Below, one piece after another: positions 1-11,447 of a DNA stretch of 64,000 nucleotides. A program made the position numbers and the translations under genes. A model generated the notes under the pieces. The model saw only the letters and a list, made by a program, of their open reading frames with translations. It was not told the origin of the DNA and searched no databases. Every line of letters begins with the position of its first letter. The first letter of the stretch is position 1. The stretch is from positions 80,789-144,788 of the forward strand of contig CAMPDV010001030.1 of NCBI GenBank assembly GCA_946699065.1, given 5' to 3'. The stretch comes from Loxodes magnus. Taxonomy: Eukaryota; Ciliophora; Karyorelictea; Loxodida; Loxodidae.

Positions 1-670
1 ATTACTAGGCTTTTATAAGAATAAAAATTGGTTTCTTTTATTAATAGTGGTGAATTTAATAAAGGGGGATCCACGCTAAGTAATTAATTTATATAAATTT
101 TGAATTTTTAAATTATTAACCTTATAAAAATAATTTCTATTTAGATATTAAATTTTCATTAAGAATCTCATAAAAGTTACATATTTTAATTTATTTAAAT
201 GAAATAAACTTTCCGAAATATTTTTGATTTTAAAGAAATTTTATATTTAGAAAATAAAGAAAATGATATGAAGAAATAATTTAATAATCAATAAAAATTA
301 ATTAGGATACCTTATAATTACTTTTTAAGTCTAAAATTTAGTCTTTGTTTTTTATTTGAAATAGATATTTCTGATATTTTTAGTATTTGTCATTTAATAA
401 TTTTATTTAGATGATTTGTTATATATTTTATAGAAGTATTATTTTACATAAATGTAAATATTTTTTATGTTTAAGATTTTTAATATTTAACTAACAGTTT
501 TTTAATAAAAAGCCTTTTTTTTTATTTCTTCTTTTATATTTAGTAAACTACACTAAAATTTAAAGCATATGATAAAAATAAAAATAACTAAATACTTTTA
601 TTTTCGTATTTTATTAATATAAAAAAAGGATTTAACCTCTTCTAAAACCCTTAGACGAGCAACCTTAAAT

Positions 671-1621
671 ATGAATTATGAAAAAGAAATATAGCAAATA
701 ATCTCGAAAAATAATACCCAAAATCTTAAGTCTCTGAATTAAAAGAATAAATTAGGTTTCCGTTATTAACTGCAGTAAAGATATATTAAGAAAATAGCTA
801 ATTAAAAAAATAATTAAGCAACAAATAGGAAAAAGAAGAAATAAATTTTCAGCTATAGAAATAGAAGAAAGAATCAACTAGTTTACTGCACATTAATAGT
901 TACCAATTTAGAAAAACTAAAGCAACATTGACCCTAAAATATTGAGAAAGAATAAAAATTTAATTATACATATAAAGAAATATATTAAGACATTGATTCT
1001 GCAAGAGGAAATAACATCTAGTGAGATATTACTTATACTCTAGGATTAAGTGAAGAATAGGAGAAAATAGAATTTTAAGAAAACTGAATCTATTTCATTG
1101 CCCTCTAGAAGGTTAAATCGATATTTTATCAAGGAATGGAACTTCATGAATCAATAACGGAAGCGAGCAATAAATTGATAAAGAAAATACAATAAGGAAC
1201 TACAGGACATATAGAATTAAGAGGGGAAGAAGGATTTACCTTAAAATAAGATGAATACTGAGCTAAAGACTAAGAATAATTAAAATTTTATGAAGAATTT
1301 CAAAGGAAAAAGAAAACATTTTATAGGAAGAAATATAATTGAATTTAAAGTGTTTTATTTAGTAATGGTGGGTCCATTATAATTAATTATTATTGAGCAT
1401 AATATTTTAAATAGGTTGGAGTAATCTTTAACTGAGTATGACTTAAATTCAAGGACCAGAAATTACTTTATGGTGAAGAACTGAACAAGAATCTTGGTAG
1501 GAGTCATGAGAAGACAAGACTGAAGAAGCATCAAGTAACGCTATTGATGAAAGATGCCAGATACTTAGTCTCTTAAGATGCATTTTGATCACGACCTATA
1601 TAAGACAAGATTCATAAGTGA
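671..1621 (+). CDS. ORF-A, uncharacterised protein, copy 1
   Basis: Read with TAA/TAG as Gln and TGA as Trp, a 316-codon frame opens at ATG 671 and ends at TGA 1619-1621. It is rich in Lys, Gln and Glu and looks protein-like around MNYEKEIQQIISKNN and DQEQLKFYEEF. A C-terminal block, NW-x-WLK followed by NKNL-x-x-S, is shared with ORF-B at 27.07 kb; both tryptophans are TGA codons. The second copy near 57.8 kb is shifted in frame by several indels, and there the coiled-coil-like frame differs, so at least one copy is broken. No known family is recognised. Openness alone is weak evidence; the shared block is the main support. Confidence 0.42.
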
Positions 1622-2454
1622 ATGCTAGCACTGTGGAAGACTTCAACAAAGAATTTTTTTAACTTTAAAAATCTTTATTAAAGAGCTGAGTGCCATTAAG
1701 GTGTTAAGTATTCTGTAATTATATTTATTATTTATTATTATTATTTATAAGTATAAATATTTTATTTTCTTAATATTTTTATAGTTTGAATAACCTAAAT
1801 ATATTAATATTTTGCTTTAGAATAATTTTTAAATATAATTATGATATTTTAACTAAATGCAAGTTTTATTTATATATTAATAAAATAAATTTAAATAAAC
1901 AATTTTTCATAGTAAATGAAGAACATTAAAATTTTATACTTGAAGATTAGTTTCTCTTGAATAAAGTGATTGATTAAGAAGAATAACAACGAGAAATTTG
2001 TAAATAACTTTAACATTGCAAATGGTTACAGGAAAGGAATTTAAATTTATAGAAAACTCTAAAGTGCTTAATTATTGATGTAAACAAACACGATAATCAT
2101 TTATTTCAATTATTGTTATATTTATTATATCACTCATCCTAATTGTTCAGTAATAAAATATATATGTAAACTTCATTCCGAAAAAATGTTGGAATCTTTT
2201 TCAGAGTCTTCAATTAATAAAGGGAATTTATTTTCGTTAAATTTGAATCTGTGAGTTACTTTTAAAATATATAATTAATATAGTAACTTTATTATCTAAT
2301 AGATTTTACATTTAAAAATATTTTAATTTTACGTGAATAAAAACATTTGAGATTTAAAAAAATAATATAGTTCAAAGAATGTTCTTAATCAAAAAAAATT
2401 GATTTACCATTTGTTTATTGCAATTAAATTGATATCTTTGAAATAAAAAATAAC
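1622..2454. other. AT-rich stretch without a supported gene
   Basis: Very AT-rich, with short TATT/TTATTA runs near 1725-1745. It is conserved in SD-A copy 2 but with many indels and no consistent reading frame. I see no RNA gene or regulatory motif. Confidence 0.6.
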
Positions 2455-3433
2455 ATAATTACTTTATTAATTAATTAATTTAACTATAAGGGTTAGGGTC
2501 ATCTTTAATTAGAGGAAATGTTTCCTCAAATTAATGACAATAAAAGTTTTTATATTCAATACTCAACTGTACATGTCTTCATCTGAATCAATTTAAAACT
2601 GAGATAATTCTTCTTTCTCTTCTATAAGCTCATAGAATTGTTCTTCCATCTTCTTGTAATTTTTCTCCAGTTTCTCTAAACAAATTCTAAGGTCATTGTT
2701 GTCCTTTTAAAGCTATTTATTCTGTTACTTTTAATTACCAAGATCCGGTTTGATTAGTGTCACACTTGAATCATCTAATATCAGTTTCTTTCTATAAATA
2801 CCACCAAAGTAGTTACAATATAGCCTCCTCGATGTTCCAAATTATTTACGGTGCTGCTCAAGTACTCTTCTTCACTTCAGAATTTACCTCCAAAAATGTC
2901 CAGCTTTTTGACAACAATAGCAACGTTTTATTAAGGGCTTGAATTAAAATTTTTATTCTGTTTACATTTTTTCAATTTCCATCTTTTCTGATTTAAGTTT
3001 TTTTTTATTGGTAATCGAATTTCTTCTTTAATTTTCTATTGATTTGCTTCTAGGTTTTTTTCTAATAGTTCAAATTAGGAAGTTAAGGCTTCAATTTAAA
3101 ACTAAACTTTACTTACCAAGTCTTGATCTTCCTTTTTTCTATCTTAAAAAAGAAGCAGAAAATTCAAGTTTTCCGCCTTCAGGATCTATATTTCGATATT
3201 CATTTTCTCAATTAATGAATAAAGCTAAATAATGTCTTGCTCGTGGGGTTTCTCAAGCTTTTTCAGTTTGCTAGGAAATTTCGTATTTCCCAATCCTTAA
3301 CAGGAGTAATTTATCTTTTTTGAATTCTTGGTTCTTGTTAGTTAACTGAGACTTAAGATTGATCTTTAAGGTTAGAATTCAAGGTTTAGATTCCCGGGTT
3401 TTTTTCCATTTTTTTAATAATAATTACTTTATT
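2455..3433 (-). mobile_element. Z1: ORF-only retroposon with 14-bp target-site duplication
   Basis: A 951-bp insertion (2469-3419) is flanked by perfect 14-bp direct repeats, ATAATTACTTTATT, at 2455-2468 and 3420-3433. SD-A copy 2 lacks it and has a single unoccupied site near 59650, which is direct proof of insertion. On the minus strand an ATG lies about 10 bases inside the 5' end (MEKNPGIQ...). Then come a leucine-rich coiled coil, a knuckle-like C-Y-C-C-x4-H, and a tail near 2560-2640 matching the acidic C-terminus of Z2. There are frame breaks between these parts. Before the 3' end lie a hairpin (2512-2527, GAGGAAA/TTTCCTC) and a TTAA-rich tail. The nearest match here is Z2 at 13.8 kb, in opposite orientation. 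I infer a non-autonomous element carrying a LINE ORF1-like protein, mobilised by target-primed reverse transcription. Confidence 0.86.
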
Positions 3434-4019
3434 TAAAATTTATTTATTTCTATATTATTATTTGCTTATTAATTTACTGTAATAAAAGAGTAGAACTTTT
3501 GTTAAAATATTTAATTATATTTCATTTACTAAACTAAAATTAGAAAAAAAAGTATCAAAAATTAAAAAAAAGCATTAAAAATAAAAGCGCGTAAATTCGA
3601 AATACCTTAATATTTAAAATTTATTTAAATCTTTCTAAATAAAATATAAATTTAAAAAGAAAGACTAAAAATATCAGCAATATCATTTTCAAATTAAAAA
3701 AAATGGCTAAATTTTAGAATTATAAAATAGATATAATTATATTAACTAGTTTTTATCGATAATTCAATTATATTTCACATCATTTTCTTTATTTTAAAAA
3801 TATTTCATTTTTTTATTTCAAATTTTAAATATTTTGGGTAAATTATCTTCATCTAATTAAATTGAAATTCTTAACTTATTTATGAGATTATTAATGAAAA
3901 TTTAATATTTTAAATTATTTTATACTGCTTAATCATTTAAAATTCCATATTTATATAATAATAATAAAATATTAAAGTGACAACACCTTTTATTAGGATG
4001 CCAATAATTAGAGTTTTTA
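3434..4019. other. AT-rich spacer, no gene seen
   Basis: Long A and T tracts with no consistent coding pattern. It is collinear with 59650-60203 in SD-A copy 2. The insertion point of element Z13 in that copy corresponds to about 3955 here. Confidence 0.6.
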
Positions 4020-4664
4020 AAAGGTTTTATCTTCATTAGATTTCATAGTAGAATTCTTGTCGTAAATTCTTATTACTTCCTAAATTTTTCATCTAGCTAA
4101 GGATTGGAAATCAAAACTGTACTATCATTTCCCAGATTTTCTTAATGATTCCATAATCTTTGGCCTTTCTAAATATGAACTAAAATTTTTTTCTCTAATT
4201 TAGTCTTCCGTTTGGTATGCAGTAAATCCTAAATAATTTGTAAATATATCTTTCTATTTTTAAGTCTTACTTTGATTAAAGTATGTTGCAATTTCTTTTC
4301 TTGTGTCCATATTTTTTGCAGTGTCAGCATTCAAGTTTTCTTTTATATGCAAAGACTGAAGAAGAATTCTGTTTTTCTCTTAACTCTGAATTAGTTAATT
4401 CTCTGATAAAAGTTTTTTAATTCTCCTTTCAATAGTATTTAATTACGATTCCATATATTAGAAGAGACTAATATTAAATTTTTATTTAGGTTCTATTCAT
4501 TGATCAACTTGTTGATAGTTATCATAAAAGATTAAGTTTTTTATTTTAAATCTTAAACTTCTTTTGTTAGTTCTAATTGTCCAATTTTAGCATGAAGAAA
4601 TCATTACTTAAGTCTTGCTAATTATTAGGTTTTGTTGGAGAGATCAGTTATTTCTTAGGAGCAT
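4020..4664 (-). pseudogene. Z3: coiled-coil plus CCHC zinc-knuckle ORF, frameshifted
   Basis: On the minus strand, an ATG at 4664 opens MLLRNNWSLQQNLIISK. A coiled-coil-like stretch follows, then a textbook CCHC knuckle at 4288-4329: CWHC-KKYG-H-KKRN-C (C-x2-C-x4-H-x4-C). Its Trp is a TGA codon. The start and the knuckle are in different frames, so this copy is broken. SD-A copy 2 (61.16-61.81 kb) differs by one base in the coil region (AACAAAAGAAG here, AACAAAGAAG there), which restores a better heptad pattern there; but copy 2 has Arg for Gly in the knuckle. LINE ORF1-like nucleic-acid-binding proteins have this architecture. No target-site duplication was found. Confidence 0.66.
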
Positions 4665-5959
4665 TTTATTTTATAATTAATAATAAAATTTAAATTAAAA
4701 AAGGATATTCTAAAGAAGAGAGAAAAGGTTTAGTCGCTTAATAACTTATAAATAATACTTTTAAAGAATTTATTTTATGAAATGTTAATTTAAATAGATT
4801 CATTATAAGTTATAACTATTTTGAGAGAAGATAATACTCTTAATAAGCATTAATTTTAAATTTTTCTATTTATTATTATTTTTATTTAAATATAAGTAAT
4901 CTTAAAAATGTTATATAAATCATTTTTATTATTTAATTAATTTTAAATTATCATGCTATGTGCATTCAAACTGATTAAGCATTTTAATAATATTTAAGAT
5001 CAAAATATTAAATATCCTGCTTTATTTTCATTTATAGAGATTAAAATTTAAATAAAGTATAATATTTAAGAAGTAAATTACTTTAAAACTAAAATTACAG
5101 TCTTTGAATTCTTTTAAAGGATATTAAATTTAGAGTAATAATATATTAAAGTAAGTAGAGTTAATAAAAGTTTTTTAAATTAGAACAATAAAATTAACTT
5201 ATTTATAAAATTTAATTTGTAAGAAATGTAGCTCAAATGTTTTAAATTATTAACTAAATCTTTTAACGTACTCTTTAATATATTTCCTAGTATAAGAAGT
5301 TGATAAAAGACTTAAAAGATAGAAAATAATTATAAAATAATATTAAAATGTTTTTTTATTTAATAGGGATTATGACATTCTAAACCTTAATAAAAGGAGC
5401 TCTTCAATATAAAAAATAAATAAAAAATTTAGTTTAAATTTTAAACTAAAAGAGCTTTTAACACCTTTATTTGCATGGATTGGTTCTTTCAATTATAGAA
5501 AATAGTAAATGTTATTTAAATCTCATCTTAATATCATCGTTTTCAATTACTTTTGCTATATTCTCATCTTTATTTCTCCCTTTTTTTTCTAAAATTATTG
5601 CTTAATTTGTCTATTACTAAAAAAATAAATAAATATTAAAAATAAAATAAAATTCTAAGAGAGATATTAATATTTGCAAAAGTTAAAAAAATAAGAATAT
5701 AGCATAAAAGACAAAAATATTAAAGTTATTACTAAAGATAGAAGTTTAATATATATCTAAGAAGTAAAAAAAATTTAGTTAAGCAAAACAAAATTAAGAG
5801 AATATAGTTCGAATATTTACAGTTAATAGAGAAGATATTATATAAATAAAAGCTTAAATAAGTAAATAGTATGATAGAAATAAAAAATAAAATGTATTTA
5901 AAGAATAGTTATAATTAATTAAAGACATTTTTAGTAAATATCTATTTATTCAAATTAGC
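4665..5959. other. Shared 3' flank of the kinase genes, no gene seen
   Basis: This AT-rich flank is non-coding as far as I can see. Bases about 4875-5590 match the reverse complement of about 24.49-25.19 kb, and 5575-5960 match the flank after K4 (23.08-23.46 kb). It therefore belongs to an inverted duplication with the K4 locus. It is also present in SD-A copy 2 (about 62.05-63.11 kb) and in tandem unit 2. Confidence 0.7.
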
Positions 5960-7272
5960 TTAAAAATTAAAAGTGCTTTATTCTAAGTTGTTAATAAGTT
6001 CCCAAGAATTTTGGCTTCCAGAATTTGCTAAAAAACTTGAACTTTTCGATTCTTGACTTGACTATTATTAAATTTAAAATGTTTATTCAGGAATAATCTC
6101 AAGATAATTTTCGTTCTAACTTAGATTTTATTTTTCTTGATTGCTGTTTAAAATAATTTCTTGTACTTTTTCTTTTAAATTTATTAAATCAATTACTCTG
6201 TCAATATTTGGTCTCTCTTTTGGATTTTGATGCCAACATTTACAAATTAGGTCCGAAAATAATTGTGGACAATTCTAAGGAATTTCTTCTCTCTATCCCT
6301 TTTGAACTAATGCTATTACCACTTAATCTAGAGTTTCTTCCCAAGGAATCTTTCTCGAAGCTATTTCTCAAAACACCATCCCTAATGAATAAATATCTGA
6401 TTATTCACTATATCTAGGGTTTTTCTCTAATATTTCTGGAGCCTTAAATATTAAAGTCCCACTTATTCTTAGTTGTTTAATGTTTTAGATTCTCTCTTAA
6501 GATATGAAAAACCAAAATCACAAATCATAGCTCTATTTTATTAATCCAAAATAATGTTCTCACTTTTCAAATCTCTATGTAAAATATTTTTATTATGTAG
6601 ATACTAAAGACCTTAAGTTATATCGTAAGCAATTTAAAATTTAGTATTTCAAGAATCTTCTTAGTTATTTTATAAAAATTCAAAAAGAGAACATTTTCCT
6701 AGCTCAAGTATCAATGAATAAGGAGAACAAAAAAATCCATAAAGCTTTACTATGTTTTCATGATTTAAAACTTACATAATTTATGTTTCTTTAATGAATT
6801 CTTCTTAAGCATTCTAACTTAAATTTTGGTTAAATAATTCTTTTATAGCTACTTCTCTGTTATTTCACTCTCCTTTTCAAACTTCTCCATACGCTCCTTA
6901 ACCAAGTTTCTATTTTTTAACAAAACTTAGAGTTTTATCTAATTAGATATTTTTATTGCTTGGTAATGCTTCATTAATTATGTTTTACTAGTTATTAGGC
7001 ATTATTTAAGGTTATGATTAGAAATTTTAATATATTAGGGATTGGCTATAAACATATCGTTATTAACAGTTTTCGCAGCAAAAAAAACGACAAGAATCTT
7101 TAGTGCTTCCACAAATACCACTGTTACTCTTTTATAAAGATTCGTAATATTCCCTGTTTTTATAGAATCCTGTCGTTTTCTTTCCACAAAAATATCCTAT
7201 TTCCTATCTAAATTCTTGTATTTATTTTTCCAAAGGAAGATTAGATTTAAGCATCTATCACAAGTCATTCAT
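5960..7272 (-). pseudogene. K1: TKL-like protein kinase, one-base frameshift
   Basis: Minus strand, ATG at 7272 ([16 protein letters not shown]). The N-terminal part has a Cys cluster, with GICGSTKD followed by RFFCCENC. The kinase domain has the Gly loop LGQGAYGEVWKG, VAIKEL with the catalytic Lys, HRDLKSEN and CDFGFS. After NNQEQVG a base is missing (GTGGGACT instead of the GTGGGGACT in K2 and K5), so the APE-containing half is out of frame; read in the other frame it continues normally to the C-tail. The N-terminal two thirds resemble K2, while the C-tail (EIILNSNQEKQNL...) matches K4, so K1 is mosaic. The TGA stop of K4 is absent at the matching place. Either a recent pseudogene or a sequencing indel at a G run. 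Confidence 0.88.
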
Positions 7273-7990
7273 TTTAAGAGATTTAAATTTTATTTGTTTA
7301 AAGTAAATAATTTTAAAACTAAATGTTTCAATTAAGACTTAAAAGCTATCTAAGATAAACTGCAGCTGAAGATAATTTGTATTATAAGTTTTATTGTAAT
7401 GTCTTTCAGTTGCTGAATATACTTTTGATTGGTATTTTTGTTTATATAATTTCTAGATGCTTATTAAATATTTTATACTTAAAGAATTAAGCTTTATAGT
7501 TATATAGCTATATGTGTTTTTTTACATAAACGAAGAGCTATCTTAATTACTAAAGGCTTAACATAATATTTTTAGCTTATAATTTTTCTTTTATTCTAAT
7601 ATTTCCCTTTTTAAGGAACCAAATAGTTACTAAGGATTTTATCTGAATCTCTAGTTTTATAATTTAATTTATAGTTCTGAACAAAGGCTTAATTAATAAT
7701 TAATAGTCTTTATTTGTTTTTACCATTTTCTATATAGCTAATAAAGATGCTTTTAGAACCTCCCAACTGATTAATCTTGGTTCACAGCCTTTTTCTTTTC
7801 ATATTTCTATTTATAGTTTGATTTGTTTGCTAGCATTATTAGAAAGTACTAACTAGATAAATAATATAGATATATTGCTAACAATTTAGCTTATTTTCCT
7901 TTTATTGATATACACTAAAGTTGAATAGTCTCCTTTAATATCTACTTATCTTACATATCTCAAATTATTTATTTCAGTCATAAACAGATT
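7273..7990 (-). pseudogene. T1: upstream T-region of kinase K1, degenerate
   Basis: Reading leftwards towards K1, one frame contains SLSIKYLISIQKLYKQK and then QSKVY. It aligns with T4 upstream of K4 (YINIQKCYKQK, QSKVY). In this copy the T frame runs into the kinase ATG without a shift, so T and kinase may be one protein. Farther upstream other frames look better (GCEPRLISWEVLKASLL), so indels have accumulated. Function is not recognised; the T4 copy has hydrophobic helices. Limits are approximate. Confidence 0.45.
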
Positions 7991-8058
7991 CAGTCATTCA
8001 AAAGCTCTTCCTAAAGACGATATTTACTAACTTTTTTGAGTCTAAATTATATAAAATA

Positions 8059-9340
8059 TGCAAAGGCTGTAAATCAAGCAAATCAACGCTTCAAAGGTGA
8101 AGGTAGTTTTAATTATATACTAAAAGACTTTAAATAAACAGGGCCAAAATATCTCCTTTATTCTAAGGTTAAAGAAAAAGAGAGAAATTTGAACATCTAA
8201 TTAAGTTATTTTTCCAAACTAAGCAGTCTTAAATACTCTCTAACAAAGTTAAAAGTATACTAAAGAATAGAAATTAAACTAAGATTTAAATTATGCTTTC
8301 AAGTTTTTAATAAGAGGGGTAAGGTAGTAAAATTATAAAGTTAAGTGTTAAATAATAAGGAAATTAGTTGATAGCATTAAGAGCACTATGAAAGGTTTAA
8401 TAATAGTTAAAGCTTTTAAATCTAAAAATTGGATTTTAGAAGATATATAAAAAAGAATAATATGATTATAATGAGATGCTTATAAGTGAAGTAATTTTAA
8501 TGCTAAAACTTCCATTTTTTATAATTAAATCCAAAGAAGAAAAAGTTAAATTTAAGTTTAGCTTTCATTGCTTCTAGTAAATTTGATTCTGTAATATTTT
8601 AATTTTATTAAATGAAGTTAGATATAAAAAAGATCTTCAGATTTCGAAAAAGGCTAAGCTTTATGAAGTAAATTTAATAAATAATTTAAATAGAAATGAG
8701 CATGCTTATCTATCTTTATTCTGAAAGCTAATTAACTCAAGAACGCTAAAATAATTCAATCATAAAAGGATTAAACTGTCTCTGAATCACACTATATGGA
8801 TATAATATAAGAAAAGATATTCAATAAATAAATCATAAAATCAGGAAACCTAAAAGTGACTTAAAAATTAGTATAATATAATACAATCAAAAACTACCGA
8901 ATGCATCTAGTTAAACTGAAAAGGAGAGATTAAGTTAAAAAATTTTAAAGAAGAGTAACTATAAAATTATATAACTTAATAGTAGGGAAAAACTAGCATC
9001 ACTTGGCTACGAAATTTAAGCAGAAGCATAAATAATATACCTTTTACAGCAAGCCTTTCAAAAATAAACTCGAAGAAAGCTTAAGCAAGAGAAAAATGAA
9101 ATTCCATCCAATTAAATAATATGAAGATATCATTATTTAAATTGTTTATTTAACTCAAGATTGTATCTTAAGAAAACTGAAGCAGAATAATTTGAGTTCC
9201 ATATAAAAGGATAATAAATTAAATAATAGTTGATAATTTTATCTCAGTTTCAGAAAAATAAGGAAAAAGATGCTACGAAAGCTGTTCTTTAATGGTAACT
9301 GTATTTAAAAGTAGAATTTTAGTAAAAATGATATTAACCT
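8059..9340 (+). pseudogene. Degenerate coding region, not identified
   Basis: From ATG 8059 (MQRLQIKQINASKVK) protein-like stretches appear on the plus strand but hop between frames: NISFILRLKKKREIW near 8150, ISKKAKLYEVNLINNLNRNE near 8640, and a Lys/Gln-rich stretch near 8990-9110 (LASLGYEIQAEAQ). No known motif was seen. It lies back to back with the K1/T1 unit and could be a decayed relative of a T-region, but I could not align it convincingly. Low confidence that it is one gene. Confidence 0.28.
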
Positions 9341-9639
9341 AAGTTAAATGATAATAATTTATTTGAAATAAAATAACTATATATCTTTTTCCTTTTATAA
9401 AACACAAATAATACTTTATCAATTATTATTCTATTTTGAAGAATATATAAAGTACATAAGAACCTATTATTTTATTAACTTCTTCATTATCTAAATTGCT
9501 TTTATTTAGCATTATTATTTAAATTTTATAAAATCCTTCAAAGTTTTTTGTGAGTCTCAAATAAAGAGTGCCAAGAAATTAAAGGCATATAGAAGATGTG
9601 GGGTGTTAAGGAGCAAATAGAATTTTACTATTTAAAAAG

Positions 9640-9710
9640 CGACTCTACAGGGATTTGAACCCCAATTTTGGGCTCCGTAGGCCCACGTGCTACCCTTACA
9701 CCATAGAGCC
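9640..9710 (-). tRNA. tRNA-Arg (anticodon ACG)
   Basis: On the minus strand a complete cloverleaf folds. The acceptor GGCTCTA pairs with TAGAGTC (one G-T). The D arm is GTGT/GCAC. The anticodon stem TGGGC/GCCCA carries loop CTACGGA, giving anticodon ACG after U33. The T stem TGGGG/CCCTG carries loop TTCAAAT. There is no intron and no encoded CCA. A T5 run just downstream (9634-9638) is a Pol III terminator. It should read CGU and, if A34 becomes inosine, CGC/CGA. It is the only intact RNA gene I found. Confidence 0.94.
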
Positions 9711-9770
9711 TCTTACTATTATATATTTGTTTAGTTTTTAAATGAAATTTATACATGAAAACTATAAAAT

Positions 9771-9838
9771 GGCAGCTGTGGGAACCCACGCGCACTAGTG
9801 TGGAAGAGATCTTAAGTCTGTCTCGTTGACAAACTGCC
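9771..9838 (-). pseudogene. tRNA-Leu(TAA) pseudogene, copy 1
   Basis: Minus strand. The acceptor arms GGCAGTT/AGCTGCC still pair and the anticodon loop CTTAAGA gives TAA (Leu). The D arm has lost several bases relative to the copy at 19859, and the T arm is cut to GTGGG-TT-CCCAC, so no T loop is left. At 68 nt it is far shorter than a normal type II tRNA-Leu. Similarity to the other copy continues into the 5' flank (CAATAATAGTAA then GGCAG), so a larger segment was copied. Confidence 0.78.
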
Positions 9839-10439
9839 TTATACTTACTATTATTGACTGTTTATAAGGTTTATAGTTAAAATGTTAATTCTAGCTTTTA
9901 CAATCCTAGTATATAAATAAAGCACTTTCTATTATTCTATTTCTAAATTATTACAAATTATCCATTAAAATATTCAAAACTTAGTACTCTTTAAGTTAAT
10001 TAGTAACAGAATAAAGGTATTAGACTAAATATAATTAATGCTTAAAGTAACTAAAGTTTAAGTAATATTAGCTATTATAGGTATAAGCTATCTTGGATGG
10101 GTGATGAGAGTCAATAATTAAGTATAGCTGATAGCTATTAAAATTAAGGTACTATTTAGAGTTTTTTTGTTTCTACCCTTACAATAATTATCATTCTAGT
10201 AAAAGAAAGTTATTAAAATCTTTAAAGTTTAGACATTTTAGAATAGGCTACTTTATTGTTTAATAGCAAATAGATATGCATCATTAACTGCTTATTTAAT
10301 AAATTTTATGGAATGGTATCTTCTTTATTAAGGCAAAATTACGTTAAGTTTTAAGCTAATATCTTAATTTAATTTATATAATGAGATCTCAGAGTAAGTA
10401 TGTATATTTTATGTGTTATAAAAGATTTATATGAAGCAT

Positions 10440-11447
10440 ACATATAATCATAGCTTTTTCTAATTTAAGACAGAAATTTGAATATTTAAGTTAATAGTGT
10501 GTTAAAACTCCAAAATTTAGTTTCTATTAGTAATACAATGACACATGCAAATTAGTTATTTCATATATAAATAAAGATCCATAGATTAATCATTATTAAA
10601 GGATAACGAAATAAGAAGATATTGCTCTATATAAACTAAGCTTCTTAAATTTAGAGTTAGGAATTAATATCTAAATGTAAAGAAATCAATTGAGGTAAAT
10701 CAATTTACTCAGTTTCTACTATAAAATGCTTTTAAAGCATTTTAATGTAAAAATCTTAAAAGATATAAAATATAGGCAAAGCTTTAAAGGAATAAACATG
10801 AATCTTTAGATAGAAATAATTTAAGTAATAAAGAGTTTAAATAATATCAGCTAATCTATATTAGCTTTATATCTAAGGAGTGCTTATATTAAATCTCTAA
10901 GGATTTTAAGAAAAAGTCATTAATATATAAACTCAAACTTTTTGCTATAACTAAGTTTAAAGTAAATAATCAATCTAATACTTTCAATTTTCTTCATCAT
11001 TTTGTGTTCCTTTTTCAATAACTAAAAGTTTTATCAAGCTAAGATTAACAAAAAATTTCATTATAAACATTTCCCAAAAATAATTTTGATATAAGTACTT
11101 TTAATTAGATAGTCTAAGTCTTTATCTTTAGATATTTTAACACTTAATTAACTAACGGAAAAAAATTAAAATCTAAGCAATTTTATTTATTAACTCTTAA
11201 CTAAATATTGTAGAACATAAAGATACATAAGGGACTATAATGTAATAAGATAGATACCTATAGAAGATGTAATTTGTCATACTAGAAAAATAGAAATAAC
11301 CATTAAAGTATGCTTGCTTTAAGACAAATTACAATATCAACTTTAATATGAAAGTAGAAATAAATTACTAAAGAACGCTTTAGCTTTTATATTGACATTC
11401 TAATTTATAAAATAAACTAAATTTAGAACCAAACTAAATCTTTATAA
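10440..11447 (+). pseudogene. T2: T-region upstream of kinase K2, degenerate
   Basis: Plus strand, directly before K2. The frame just before the kinase start gives FSFYIDILIYKINQIQNQ, which aligns with T4 (HFIIKNLIYKIIQFKL). A second frame has NYNINFNMKVEIN, matching T4 NYNITYNINYAEIE. An upstream stretch (EDIALYKLSFLNLELG) resembles T4 EDVEQFQDSLLLLSIQ. The frame changes mean this copy is not intact as sequenced, or carries short introns that I could not define. Boundaries are approximate. Confidence 0.45.

Larger units (their letters stand above)
1..6841. repeat. Segmental repeat SD-A, copy 1
   Basis: This segment is repeated at 57105-64000 in the same orientation. The copies are collinear over about 6.8 kb but differ by many substitutions and 1-base indels, so this is an older duplication than the 11.3-kb tandem one. 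Copy 1 has an extra 951-bp element at 2469-3419. Copy 2 has an extra element near 60210-61091. Contents in order: ORF-A (+), a zinc-knuckle ORF (-) and kinase K1 (-). Both copies reach a window edge, so true ends are unknown. Confidence 0.92.

Noticed and set aside
6208-6417. Three similar 69-codon ORFs at 6208, 12304 and 63365
   Set aside because: They are the antisense of the same conserved kinase C-lobe in K1, K2 and K5, not a gene family of their own.
8059-9340. Calling this a transposase gene
   Set aside because: No DDE/DDD spacing or zinc-binding motif could be identified; only protein-like patches in shifting frames.
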